Assembly (NCBI GenBank): GCA_017622925.1 | Contig: JAGAQC010000048.1 | Location: forward strand, 1-48,940 | DNA length: 48,940 nucleotides | Direction of reading: 5' to 3' | Source of the DNA: Ruminococcus sp. | GTDB taxonomy: Bacteria > Bacillota > Clostridia > Oscillospirales > Ruminococcaceae | Shown: in pieces, positions 1 to 7,360 of the stretch | Position numbering within the stretch: position 1 is the first letter of the stretch | How the letters are laid out: every line of letters starts with the position of its first letter | The notes under the pieces: model-generated | The model's input: only the letters and a program-made list of their open reading frames with translations | The model's database searches: none | Told to the model about the DNA's origin: nothing | Position numbers and translations under genes: made by a program

Positions 1-20
1 AATTTGCAATATTGAATTTA

Positions 21-207
21 AGTGAACTAACATCGGGATTCCAAAGGGACGGTGTCCCTTTGGCGGAGTCCAGAGGCAGAGCCTCTGGCAGGGTGTGGGA
101 CAGAGTCCCACAAAAGCGTTAAGCGCTCCGCAAAGGGTGAATTTCCAAACAGTCTGACAGACTGTTTGGAAAGAGGGAACGCCCTGCAAGAGAGGGCGTT
201 CCCTTAG
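21..207 (+). repeat. Stacked-hairpin repeat, family 2, copy 1
   Basis: A run of consecutive palindromes: stems at 41-50/54-63, 70-77/81-88, 94-101/105-112, 143-155/159-171 and a GGGAACGCCCT/AGGGCGTTCCC hairpin around 175-202. The whole unit recurs inverted at 37554-37740. The two copies differ by paired changes that keep the stems: the 94-112 stem has T-A and A-T pairs where copy 2 has C-G and G-C, and the 143-171 stem has C-G and T-A pairs where copy 2 has A-T and C-G. No coding potential is evident. The part ATTCCAAAGGG...CCCTTTGG followed by an AGGG-GTG-GGG hairpin is also shared with family 1 (5341, 6944, 27233). Function unknown. Confidence 0.9.
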
Positions 208-345
208 AGCGGACACGGCACGCCGTGTCCCTACATCGGGGAAATTGCAACAGTCGCGGAAAAAATTTGAGTTTAAAAATATTAGCGAGTTTGCGGCGGC
301 TCGCCGCGGCGCCGTCCCCTACAAAATTCATTTGACTACTAATTT
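208..345. repeat. Additional hairpin module with family 3 repeat end
   Basis: Continues directly from the family 2 element. It holds a GGACACGGC-type palindrome near 212-231, a stretch GCAACAGTCGCGGAAAAAAT resembling repeats at 44297 and 44388, and a GC-rich palindrome near 291-312. Bases 308-331 are the exact reverse complement of 48897-48920 (24 of 24), so the window starts and ends inside copies of the same dispersed repeat. From 346 to the promoter at 411 I see nothing further. Confidence 0.75.
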
Positions 346-410
346 AAATTCGGAACACAAATCGGTTAGCGAAAACTAACGTTTAATTGATCCTCATTTG
401 TCAAAAGCCC

Positions 411-439
411 TTGATTAAATTTTAAAAATGTAGTATAAT
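411..439 (+). promoter_or_regulatory. Sigma-70-type promoter of the Fe-S scaffold/GGGtGRT operon
   Basis: TTGATT at 411-416 and TATAAT at 434-439 with a 17-bp spacer. The predicted start near 446 gives a leader of about 108 nt. Confidence 0.75.
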
Positions 440-445
440 GTTATT

Positions 446-553
446 GTATGCGGAACGGCTCAATACCCGTTCCAATATCCGATAAATGTATGCGGAGCTG
501 CGTTCAGTCAGTTCAGCGGTCAATTATCAATTATCCCGAAAGGAGTATTAAAA
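446..553 (+). promoter_or_regulatory. Leader of the Fe-S scaffold operon with a hairpin
   Basis: About 108 nt between the predicted start and the first ATG. It contains a perfect 7-bp hairpin GGAACGG/CCGTTCC (452-458 with 467-473) near its 5' end. The rest is unassigned. The length is above that of an ordinary leader, so post-transcriptional control is possible; I recognise no known riboswitch. Confidence 0.35.
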
Positions 554-1246
554 ATGATTTATTCTCACGAAGTTGAAACAATGTGCCCTATCGCACAGGG
601 CGTTGCTCACGGTGCAGCTCCGATCCCCGAGGAGGCAAAGTGGGTGAAGGCTAAGGAGATCAAGGATATTTCCGGCTTCACACACGGTATCGGTTGGTGC
701 GCTCCTCAGCAGGGTACCTGCAAGCTCACCCTCAACGTTAAGGAGGGCGTTATTCAGGAGGCTCTCGTTGAGACTATCGGCTGCTCCGGCATGACTCATT
801 CCGCAGCTATGGCTTCGGAAATCCTCCCCGGCAGAACTATTCTCGAGGCTCTTAATACAGACCTCGTATGCGATGCTATCAATACAGCTATGAGAGAGCT
901 TTTCCTCCAGATCGTTTACGGACGTTCGCAGTCCGCATTCTCAGAGGGCGGTCTTGTTGTCGGCGCAGGTCTTGAAGATCTCGGCAAGGGACTTCGTTCA
1001 CAGGTAGGTACAATGTACGGTACTCTCGCAAAGGGTCCCCGCTACCTTGAAATGACAGACGGCTACGTTACAGGTCTTGCTCTTAATGAGGATAACGAGA
1101 TCATCGGCTATAAGTTCGTAAACTTCGGCAAGATGATGGACTTTATCAAAGCAGGCGACGACGCTAACACTGCATTTGAAAAGGCTCAGGGTCAGTACGG
1201 CAGAGTTGCTGACGCAGTTAAGATCGTTGATCCCAGAAAAGAATAA
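554..1246 (+). CDS. Iron-sulfur cluster assembly scaffold-like protein (NifU_N-like)
   Basis: A 230-residue soluble protein of the NifU_N/IscU-like family commonly annotated as an iron-sulfur assembly scaffold in Clostridia. The N-terminal half has Cys-containing segments GWCAPQQGTC and ETIGCSGMTHSAAM, which are plausible metal or cluster ligands. It lacks the classical IscU arrangement of three spaced cysteines in a short protein, so the biochemical role is inferred from family annotation. Translation starts at the ATG at 554 behind GAAAGGAG. It is followed after 14 nt by the GGGtGRT protein; the two form a tight operon, and this pair is conserved in Clostridia. Codon use is strongly biased (frequent GCT, CTC, GGC), suggesting high expression. 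Confident on family, moderate on function. Confidence 0.8.
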   Translation: MIYSHEVETMCPIAQGVAHGAAPIPEEAKWVKAKEIKDISGFTHGIGWCAPQQGTCKLTLNVKEGVIQEALVETIGCSGMTHSAAMASEILPGRTILEALNTDLVCDAINTAMRELFLQIVYGRSQSAFSEGGLVVGAGLEDLGKGLRSQVGTMYGTLAKGPRYLEMTDGYVTGLALNEDNEIIGYKFVNFGKMMDFIKAGDDANTAFEKAQGQYGRVADAVKIVDPRKE

Positions 1247-1260
1247 GGAGGACTACTGAA

Positions 1261-2259
1261 ATGGCTTTATTTGAATCATATGAAAGACGTGAAAAGCAGA
1301 TCCTTGACGTTATCAAGGCTTACGGCATCAATACAATTGAAGAATGCGCTGACATCTGCAAGGAAAAAGGTCTCGATATCTATAAGCTCGTTGAGGGCAT
1401 TCAGCCTATCTGCTTCGAGAACGCTAAGTGGGCTTACACAGTAGGCTGCGCTATCGCTATCAAAAAAGGCTGCACAAGAGCTGCCGACGCTGCCGCAGCT
1501 ATCGGAGAGGGACTTCAGGCTTTCTGTATTCCCGGTTCTGTAGCCGATCAGCGTAAGGTAGGTCTCGGTCACGGAAACCTCGGCAAAATGCTCCTCGAGG
1601 AGGAGACAGAGTGCTTTGCATTCCTCGCAGGTCACGAGTCTTTCGCTGCTGCTGAGGGAGCTATCGGTATTGCTGAAAAGGCTAACAAGGTTCGTCAGAA
1701 GCCCCTCCGCGTTATCCTTAACGGTCTCGGCAAGGACGCTGCTCAGATCATCGCTCGTATCAACGGCTTTACATATGTTGAGACTGAGATGGATTATCAT
1801 ACGGGCGAAGTCAAGGAAGTTTTCCGCAAGGCTTATTCCGACGGCCTCCGTTCAAAGGTAAACTGCTACGGCGCAAACGATGTAACCGAGGGCGTTGCTA
1901 TTATGTGGAAAGAGAACGTTGACGTTTCCATTACAGGAAACTCCACTAACCCCACACGTTTCCAGCACCCCGTTGCAGGCACATACAAGAAAGAGCGTAC
2001 AGACGCCGGCAAGAAGTACTTCTCAGTAGCTTCCGGCGGCGGTACGGGACGTACTCTCCACCCAGATAACATGGCGGCAGGTCCTGCTTCTTACGGTATG
2101 ACTGATACTATGGGACGTATGCACTCAGACGCTCAGTTTGCAGGTTCTTCTTCTGTTCCCGCACACGTTGAGATGATGGGTCTTATCGGTATGGGCAACA
2201 ACCCCATGGTTGGCGCGACTGTTGCTTGCGCTGTTGCTGTTGAAGAGGCTATGAAGTAA
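1261..2259 (+). CDS. GGGtGRT protein
   Basis: A 332-residue cytoplasmic protein of the GGGtGRT family, named for the glycine-rich signature present here as SGGGTGRTLHPDN at about residues 259-271. The molecular function is not established. It has many conserved Gly and several Cys (for example near residues 28, 33, 51, 63 and 71 by reading) but no membrane segment or signal peptide. AAGGAGG lies just upstream of the ATG. It is the second gene of a two-gene operon with the scaffold-like protein, ending at a strong terminator at 2276. The pairing suggests a role tied to Fe-S or redox chemistry, which is inference only. The highly biased codon use matches its partner. Confidence 0.9.
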   Translation: MALFESYERREKQILDVIKAYGINTIEECADICKEKGLDIYKLVEGIQPICFENAKWAYTVGCAIAIKKGCTRAADAAAAIGEGLQAFCIPGSVADQRKVGLGHGNLGKMLLEEETECFAFLAGHESFAAAEGAIGIAEKANKVRQKPLRVILNGLGKDAAQIIARINGFTYVETEMDYHTGEVKEVFRKAYSDGLRSKVNCYGANDVTEGVAIMWKENVDVSITGNSTNPTRFQHPVAGTYKKERTDAGKKYFSVASGGGTGRTLHPDNMAAGPASYGMTDTMGRMHSDAQFAGSSSVPAHVEMMGLIGMGNNPMVGATVACAVAVEEAMK

Positions 2260-2275
2260 TATCTATATAACATAT

Positions 2276-2308
2276 AATCCCCTGAATCATGTATTCAGGG
2301 GATTTTTT
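2276..2308 (+). terminator. Intrinsic terminator after GGGtGRT
   Basis: A perfect 12-bp stem AATCCCCTGAAT/ATTCAGGGGATT (2276-2287 with 2293-2304), 5-nt loop, followed by a T-run. Confidence 0.93.
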
Positions 2309-2454
2309 AGTTTACCGAACATGTCGTTTACAGCAAAATTCAAAAAAATATATTATTTCTATTGAAAAATGAAGATAAATATGGTAAAATAGAACTAAGC
2401 AGAAAAATCTCATACGTTAAAATAAGTTATAAATTAAATAAAATGGGGGCTATC

Positions 2455-3609
2455 ATGAAAAAGATTATTTCAGCGGTATTGGCGGCGGCTGTGATGCTTT
2501 CATCTGCAACGGTAGTGAAAGATTCATATGAACCTGCGGAGGCGGCGGACGATGATATGATAAAGATAATGTGCATCGGCGATTCGATAACAGACGGATA
2601 TGTTCCGGAGTATATGGGTTCGTACCGTAAATTCCTGTACCATGATCTGACCGAAAAGGGATATAAAGTTGACATGGTGGGCGTAAAGGACGGCGGCTGG
2701 ACGCCTGTATATACCGATCCCGACACAGGGGAGAGCTTCGAGTATGACAACGAGAACGTGGGCTACAGCGGCTATGCAGTCGAGAGTTACAGCGGTCGCA
2801 GCGGAATATACGAGAAATTGGTTGAGACAGACTGCCTGAAAAAGTATGCGCCCGATATAGTGACCCTGCAAATCGGCACAAACGATATTATCGACAATCG
2901 CGATGTCGATGAGACTTATGCGTCCCTTGAGAAGCTTGTGGACTATATATTGGAGAATATCCCTGAAAAATCGGCTCTTTTCATAGCTGAGATACCGCCT
3001 GTTGACCCGAATCGTCCCGAGGTATACGACTGGTTCGCAAATTATCGTCATTCCGCAGATTGGCAGACGCAGTATACGGACGAAGAAGCGGCAGAAGCGA
3101 TAGAACTTAATATTAAGATATATGCTGCCAATGTTTGCTGTCTTGCATCAAGTAAGAATATGGATTGGGGATATTCTCATGATGATTTTTCGGTGACCAA
3201 TGAAAACGGCTGGACAACATTTTTGACAAAAGTGGGAGTGATTGAAAACTTTGAAGCGATAACCGATGTAAAGACGCAGCTTTTTGACGGCGTACATCCG
3301 AATAATATCGGTTATAGGGCGATAGGCAAACAGTATTCCGAAGCGATACTTAATTACCTTGAAGGAAAGAGTACAGCTCCCGATGAACAGCCGACTACCG
3401 AAGCTCCTACAGAACCTGTTGAAGCTGACAAATTCACAGTAAGCGACCTTGTAAAAATGAGCCGCTATCTTCTCGGCTGTACAAAAGAGCTTATCTATAC
3501 GGAGGCGGAGCTTGCCAAATACGACCATAATAAAGACGGCGAGGTGGACGTTTACGATCTTGTACTCGGAAGAAAGGCACTTCTGAAAGCCGAGGAGCTT
3601 CTTGGTTGA
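2455..3609 (+). CDS. Secreted SGNH/GDSL hydrolase with C-terminal type I dockerin
   Basis: A 384-residue secreted esterase-type hydrolase. The signal peptide MKKIISAVLAAAVMLSSATV leads into an SGNH domain: block I CIGDSITDG (Ser44), block III IGTND and block V DGVHPN (Asp278, His281). A Thr/Pro/Glu linker (about 305-325) joins residues 326-384, a dockerin with one intact calcium loop, DHNKDGEVDVYDLV, and a first half, FTVSDLVKMSRYLLG, whose acidic loop ligands are missing. This implies attachment to a cellulosome-like scaffold, with acetyl-xylan or pectin-acetyl esterase activity as a plausible substrate class. An upstream in-frame extension to 2362 lacks a signal and is rejected; GGGGG sits before the ATG at 2455. 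It is a single-gene unit ending at the 3632 terminator. Confidence 0.92.
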   Translation: MKKIISAVLAAAVMLSSATVVKDSYEPAEAADDDMIKIMCIGDSITDGYVPEYMGSYRKFLYHDLTEKGYKVDMVGVKDGGWTPVYTDPDTGESFEYDNENVGYSGYAVESYSGRSGIYEKLVETDCLKKYAPDIVTLQIGTNDIIDNRDVDETYASLEKLVDYILENIPEKSALFIAEIPPVDPNRPEVYDWFANYRHSADWQTQYTDEEAAEAIELNIKIYAANVCCLASSKNMDWGYSHDDFSVTNENGWTTFLTKVGVIENFEAITDVKTQLFDGVHPNNIGYRAIGKQYSEAILNYLEGKSTAPDEQPTTEAPTEPVEADKFTVSDLVKMSRYLLGCTKELIYTEAELAKYDHNKDGEVDVYDLVLGRKALLKAEELLG

Positions 3610-3631
3610 AGCGATCAATAATTTGAATTTC

Positions 3632-3664
3632 AAGCTGCTGTATTAAGTTACGGCAGCTTTTTTT
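3632..3664 (+). terminator. Intrinsic terminator after dockerin SGNH hydrolase
   Basis: AAGCTGCTGTA pairs with TTACGGCAGCTT (one G-T pair), followed by TTTTTTT. Confidence 0.85.
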
Positions 3665-3791
3665 GAAAATATTTGCTGATTTTTCTCATTTTTAATAATT
3701 CTTTAAGATTATTTTAAGGCAGCTTTTTTATAATATACTTGTAAGATAAGTTTTTATACTGATTAATTAGTATCTGAAAGGAGCTGTAGAC

Positions 3792-4580
3792 ATGGCAATA
3801 AATACTTTCGCTCGAAAGGAAATAAAATTTCTTCTCGATATGGAGCAGTATCACGGGCTTATGGAGGTCATCGGCGAATATATGAACCCCGATAAATACT
3901 GCATTGGCGGCAAGGAATACGGAATCTACAACATTTATTACGATACACCCGATGATTTTCTTATAAGAGAATCCCTCGCCAAGCCCTACTACAAGGAAAA
4001 AATAAGGTTGAGGAGCTATTATTCTCCTGCCGAGCCTGATTCTCCTGTTTTTCTTGAAATAAAGAAGAAAATCGGCGGTATCGTTACAAAAAGACGTGTT
4101 TCAATGACGCTTGCAGAGAGCGAGGAGTACTTTTTAACACGTAAAAAACCGCATTCCGATAAATACATAACAAATCAGGTCTTTACGGAGCTTGATGCGT
4201 TTCTCGACCATTATCCGATCGCTCCGAAGCAATACATAAGCTATCAGCGAGAGGCGTTTTTCGGCAAGGACAACAAGGATTTTCGGCTAACCTTTGACCG
4301 CAAGCTCACAGAGCGTCGTTACGATTTGAGTTTGGACTGCCGAAGCTACGGGAATTTTATCATCGAAAAGGATCAGCGGCTTATGGAGGTCAAGGTCTCC
4401 GATTCAATGCCGGACTGGCTTGTGCGAAAGCTTTCAGAGCTGAAAATTTACAAGACAAGCTTTTCAAAGTACGGCAGGGCTTATACGGATTTCGTAAAGG
4501 AGCAGGCAACGAAAAGCCGTATTCAGATCTCGGGGATCTCAATGATAAATAATAAAATTTTACTTAATAGGAGCGTGTGA
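3792..4580 (+). CDS. VTC-domain polyphosphate polymerase-like protein
   Basis: A 262-residue cytoplasmic protein with a VTC domain of the CYTH-like triphosphate tunnel fold. In the yeast vacuolar transporter chaperone this domain makes polyphosphate from ATP. Tunnel-type basic and acidic residues are visible: K9/E10/K12 near the start, KEKIRLRSY (K70, R72, R74), EIKKK (E89, K91), TKRRV (R101, R102), R153, R165, MEVKVSD (E199, K201) and SKYGR near residue 225. Start by AAGGAGC before the ATG. The gap to the DUF4956 gene is 3 nt, so the two are co-translated. This VTC/DUF4956/carbohydrate-binding set recurs in Firmicutes, but its product has not been established. A TATAAT lies at 3729-3734 but without a convincing -35. 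Family confident; polyphosphate synthesis inferred. Confidence 0.88.
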   Translation: MAINTFARKEIKFLLDMEQYHGLMEVIGEYMNPDKYCIGGKEYGIYNIYYDTPDDFLIRESLAKPYYKEKIRLRSYYSPAEPDSPVFLEIKKKIGGIVTKRRVSMTLAESEEYFLTRKKPHSDKYITNQVFTELDAFLDHYPIAPKQYISYQREAFFGKDNKDFRLTFDRKLTERRYDLSLDCRSYGNFIIEKDQRLMEVKVSDSMPDWLVRKLSELKIYKTSFSKYGRAYTDFVKEQATKSRIQISGISMINNKILLNRSV

Positions 4581-4583
4581 AAC

Positions 4584-5339
4584 ATGACGGCGGCACTTGA
4601 TTTTTTTGGAAACGTTTTGACTAATGGCACTCAGGAGGCGGGAACTGATATTTTTACCTCTAATACGACTACCGCGCTGAATGACGATATTACGTTCAGG
4701 CAGTTCTGTCTTTGCGTTGGCTCGGCGCTTATAATCGGCTTTTTTATCAGTCTCGTGTACATTTTTTGTCACAGAAAAGAAGGCTACTCGCAAAGCTATG
4801 TGCTTACAATGATAATGCTCCCCACGATCGTATCGCTTATTCTTCTGCTTATCAACACTACTGCCGGGGCATTGAGCCTTGCCGGTGCGTTCACGCTTGT
4901 GCGATTCCGAAGCGTCCCGGGTGACCCGAAGGACATAGCGTACATATTCTTTGCAATGGCTGCCGGCGTATCATGCGGTATCGGTTATATTGGTTTCGGA
5001 CTTGTTTTCTTTGTTGTTCTGGGAGTTGTTATGTTCCTGCTTTCCGAATTGAACTTCGGCGGCTGCAAGACACGTCACATGACCTTAAAGATAACCATTC
5101 CCGAAAACCTCGATTATCAGGGAGTTTTTGACCCTGTACTTGCAAAGTATACGAATTTCCACAAGCTCAGGAGAGTAAAAACCACCAATTTCGGTACGCT
5201 TTTTGAACTTATCTATTCCGTTGATGTCAATGAGGACATAGATCAGAAGAAGTTTATCGACGAACTCCGAGCCTTGAACGGCAATATGACTATAAATCTT
5301 GTATTCTTTAAGTATGACGATAAGGTTTACGAAGGTTAA
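4584..5339 (+). CDS. DUF4956 membrane protein
   Basis: A 251-residue integral membrane protein of the DUF4956 family. Hydrophobic segments lie around residues 35-57, 72-90 and 110-147, suggesting four transmembrane helices, with a conserved FTLVRFRSVPGDPKDIAYIF loop between the second and third groups and a soluble C-terminal domain of about 85 residues. AGGAG lies inside the end of the VTC gene. Its function is unknown; the constant pairing with a VTC polymerase suggests a membrane partner or channel for the polymer or for the downstream secreted protein. Its stop codon is the exact site where the hairpin element at 5341-5567 begins, separating it from the lipoprotein gene. Confidence 0.88.
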   Translation: MTAALDFFGNVLTNGTQEAGTDIFTSNTTTALNDDITFRQFCLCVGSALIIGFFISLVYIFCHRKEGYSQSYVLTMIMLPTIVSLILLLINTTAGALSLAGAFTLVRFRSVPGDPKDIAYIFFAMAAGVSCGIGYIGFGLVFFVVLGVVMFLLSELNFGGCKTRHMTLKITIPENLDYQGVFDPVLAKYTNFHKLRRVKTTNFGTLFELIYSVDVNEDIDQKKFIDELRALNGNMTINLVFFKYDDKVYEG

Positions 5340-5340
5340 T

Positions 5341-5567
5341 GATTATCAACTTAAGCAGGGGGACGCTGTCCCCCTGCACCCCCTGCCAAAGGGGTGACCC
5401 CTTTGGAATCTCTGTTGTCGTAAATTTTCCTGTATAAAGCCACCTTATTTATTTATAATTTTAAGTTCATTTGGCTTTATACAGGAAAATTTACGATATA
5501 GACTCCGAAAAGTTACCTCTTTGACAAGAATAAAGGGTAACAAAATCCTCTTAAGTTGTAGATAATG
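5341..5567. mobile_element. MITE-like stacked-hairpin element, family 1, copy A
   Basis: About 220 bp, no gene. Ends carry inverted CAACTTAAG (5347-5355 and 5550-5558). Inside are a GCAGGGGGAC/GTCCCCCTGC hairpin, a CCAAAGGGG/CCCCTTTGG hairpin and a perfect 24-bp stem (5419-5442 with 5472-5495). Copy B (6944-7171) is the same element inverted; copy C lies at 27233-27425. The 10-mer TAATGATTAT occurs at 5337-5346 and 5563-5572, like a target duplication, and includes the stop codon of the DUF4956 gene. Because that 10-mer is nearly palindromic it can instead be read as an extended terminal inverted repeat, as in copy B. No transposase is nearby; any movement would need one elsewhere. Confidence 0.82.
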
Positions 5568-5588
5568 ATTATAGAAAGGGAATAAAAT

Positions 5589-6929
5589 ATGAATTACAGA
5601 AAAATTATTGCATGGGCGGCGGTTTTTACCATGCTTGCGGCGTTTACAGGCTGCGGAAAAGAAGAAGCTTCAGAAACTTTTGAGGATATTACGAGCGTTT
5701 CCGTGGTTTCCGATCAGGAGGAGACTTCCGCATCGGATGAAACGTCCGAAATCACAAAAACCGCTGAAACGGAGACTAAAAAATCCTCCGAAACTTCAAA
5801 AGCAGTCAAAACAGAGGTAAAGTCCGATAAAAAAACTACTGCGAAAGCGGAGGTCACATCAGTTGTCAAGACTTCAAATTCAGGAGAATCTTCATCATCA
5901 GGCGGTTCGGAAAATTCGGGGAACAACGGCAGCCCTGAAAATAATCAGCAGCCTGTTTCTACGAAATCACCCGAAAGTCCGCAGATCCCCACGGTGACAA
6001 TGACTGACGTACCCGAAAAAACATACGATGCCGAGATAACCTTTGACGAAACCGTTTCCGCAGACGGAGTTAATGTGCGGACGGACGGTTCTGTTGTAAG
6101 TATTACGGCAGGCGGCGATTACATAGTCAGAGGAAGCTCCTCGAACGGTCAGATATACGTTGATACGGCTGCCGAGGAAAAGGTCGAGATCACCCTTGAT
6201 AACATTGATATTTCCTATGGGGAAGGTCCTGCGATCCTCATAAATGAAGCTAAAAAATGTGTGATAAAGCTTGCGGACGGCAGCGTGAATTATCTCAGGG
6301 ACGGCGGAAACGACAAGGTAAACGACGGCGTAATTTTCTCAAACGATACGCTCAGGATAAAAGGCGGCGGCTATCTGGAGATCAACGCAGGCAATGCTCA
6401 CGGAATAGCAAGCGATGACGATGTTATTATCGAAAGCGGAGAGTACCTTATAAACTCAATAAAATCGGGAATTTTTGCTCATGACGATATTACGGTCAAC
6501 GGCGGTGAGCTTACGATCTTCGGCGGAACTAACGGTATAAAATCCAAGGGGACAGTCAATATAAACGGCGGTACTTCGCTGGTATGCGGCGGCGTAAAGG
6601 AGGAGAAAAGCTCTGTATATGCGGCGGCAGGACTGTATTACAGGGGCGGCTGTTTGTATGCGGCAGGCAACGCAGTAACTCCTCCGTCTGAAACTCCTGA
6701 TCCTTATATTGTGGTGAACTGGACGAAAGGAGCTGCGGCGGACAGCACTGTCGGATTTGTACTCGGAGGGACGGAGTTTGCTTCTCTTACGCCGAAAAAT
6801 CCGTTTAAGTGCGTTATGATGCTTGCTCCCGATATTCTTATAGGAGATGTTTTTACGCCTGTGCTTGACGGTGAGGGACAGGGCGATTTTACGGTTGAGG
6901 AAGGACAGAACCTATACGTTATAGATTAG
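5589..6929 (+). CDS. Carbohydrate-binding domain lipoprotein (DUF4353-like)
   Basis: A 446-residue surface lipoprotein. The signal peptide ends in a lipobox AAFTGC with lipidated Cys22. A disordered Ser/Thr/Glu/Lys-rich spacer (about 24-135) is followed by a parallel beta-helix-like domain with repeated VNGGELTIFGG, INGGTSLVCGG and IKGGGYLEINAG strands, typical of the carbohydrate-binding domain (DUF4353) family. This family often follows VTC and DUF4956 genes. The start at 5589 is set by GAAAGGG. Without element A the gap to the DUF4956 stop would be about 23 nt, so it probably belonged to that operon and may now depend on read-through. Exact ligand unknown. Confidence 0.85.
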   Translation: MNYRKIIAWAAVFTMLAAFTGCGKEEASETFEDITSVSVVSDQEETSASDETSEITKTAETETKKSSETSKAVKTEVKSDKKTTAKAEVTSVVKTSNSGESSSSGGSENSGNNGSPENNQQPVSTKSPESPQIPTVTMTDVPEKTYDAEITFDETVSADGVNVRTDGSVVSITAGGDYIVRGSSSNGQIYVDTAAEEKVEITLDNIDISYGEGPAILINEAKKCVIKLADGSVNYLRDGGNDKVNDGVIFSNDTLRIKGGGYLEINAGNAHGIASDDDVIIESGEYLINSIKSGIFAHDDITVNGGELTIFGGTNGIKSKGTVNINGGTSLVCGGVKEEKSSVYAAAGLYYRGGCLYAAGNAVTPPSETPDPYIVVNWTKGAAADSTVGFVLGGTEFASLTPKNPFKCVMMLAPDILIGDVFTPVLDGEGQGDFTVEEGQNLYVID

Positions 6930-6943
6930 ACCTGTTAAATAAT

Positions 6944-7171
6944 CACTATCCACAACTTAAGCGGATATTGTTTTTCTGCATTTCTTGCCTGAGAGGTAGC
7001 TTTTTGGAGCCTATATCGTAAATTCTCCTGCATAAAGCCATAAAAATATAGATTCGGATTTATATAGCAGGCTTTATGCAGGATAATTTACGACAACAGA
7101 GATTCCAAAGGGGTCACCCCTTTGGCAGGGGGTGTGGGGGACAGCGTCCCCCACTTAAGTTGTAGACAGTG
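6944..7171. mobile_element. MITE-like stacked-hairpin element, family 1, copy B (inverted to A)
   Basis: About 228 bp. Terminal inverted repeats CACTATCCACAACTTAAG (6944-6961) and CTTAAGTTGTAGACAGTG (7154-7171) match at 16 of 18 positions. The internal 23-bp stem (7017-7039 with 7070-7092) has one mismatch; relative to copy A one stem pair changes from A-T to G-C, keeping pairing. The GC hairpin at 7134-7155 also differs from copy A by paired bases. Copies A and B flank the lipoprotein gene in opposite orientation. Confidence 0.82.
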
Positions 7172-7270
7172 GCTCAATAATTGCGTTCGCAGCACGAATT
7201 TATGTGCTGCGATTTTTTGTATTAGGTCTCCACGGAAACTTTGAAAACAATATTTCAGATTTGTTTTTTT

Positions 7271-7299
7271 GCAGCTTACCGTCCGAAAAACGCAGCTTA
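7271..7299 (+). promoter_or_regulatory. Candidate LytTR operator (direct repeat)
   Basis: GCAGCTTA occurs at 7271-7278 and 7292-7299, exactly 21 bp apart (two helical turns), ending 11 bp upstream of the -35 box of the ABC operon. LytTR-type activators (ComE, AgrA, VirR) are known to bind pairs of short direct repeats with this spacing, and the operon encodes a LytTR protein. Autoregulation is inferred. Confidence 0.5.
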
Positions 7300-7310
7300 T
7301 TAAATTTTAA

Positions 7311-7339
7311 TTGCGCCGCTCTCAAAATTGTGTTACTAT
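7311..7339 (+). promoter_or_regulatory. Promoter of the ABC/LytTR/DUF3021 operon
   Basis: TTGCGC at 7311-7316 and TACTAT at 7334-7339 with a 17-bp spacer. The weak -35 fits an activator-dependent promoter. Leader is only about 15 nt. Confidence 0.5.
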
Positions 7340-7360
7340 AGATTTGAAAGGAGCGGTACT

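Noticed and set aside
1276-1800. 174-codon open frame antisense to the GGGtGRT gene
   Set aside because: Shadow of a highly codon-biased gene; no start signal and no recognisable domain.
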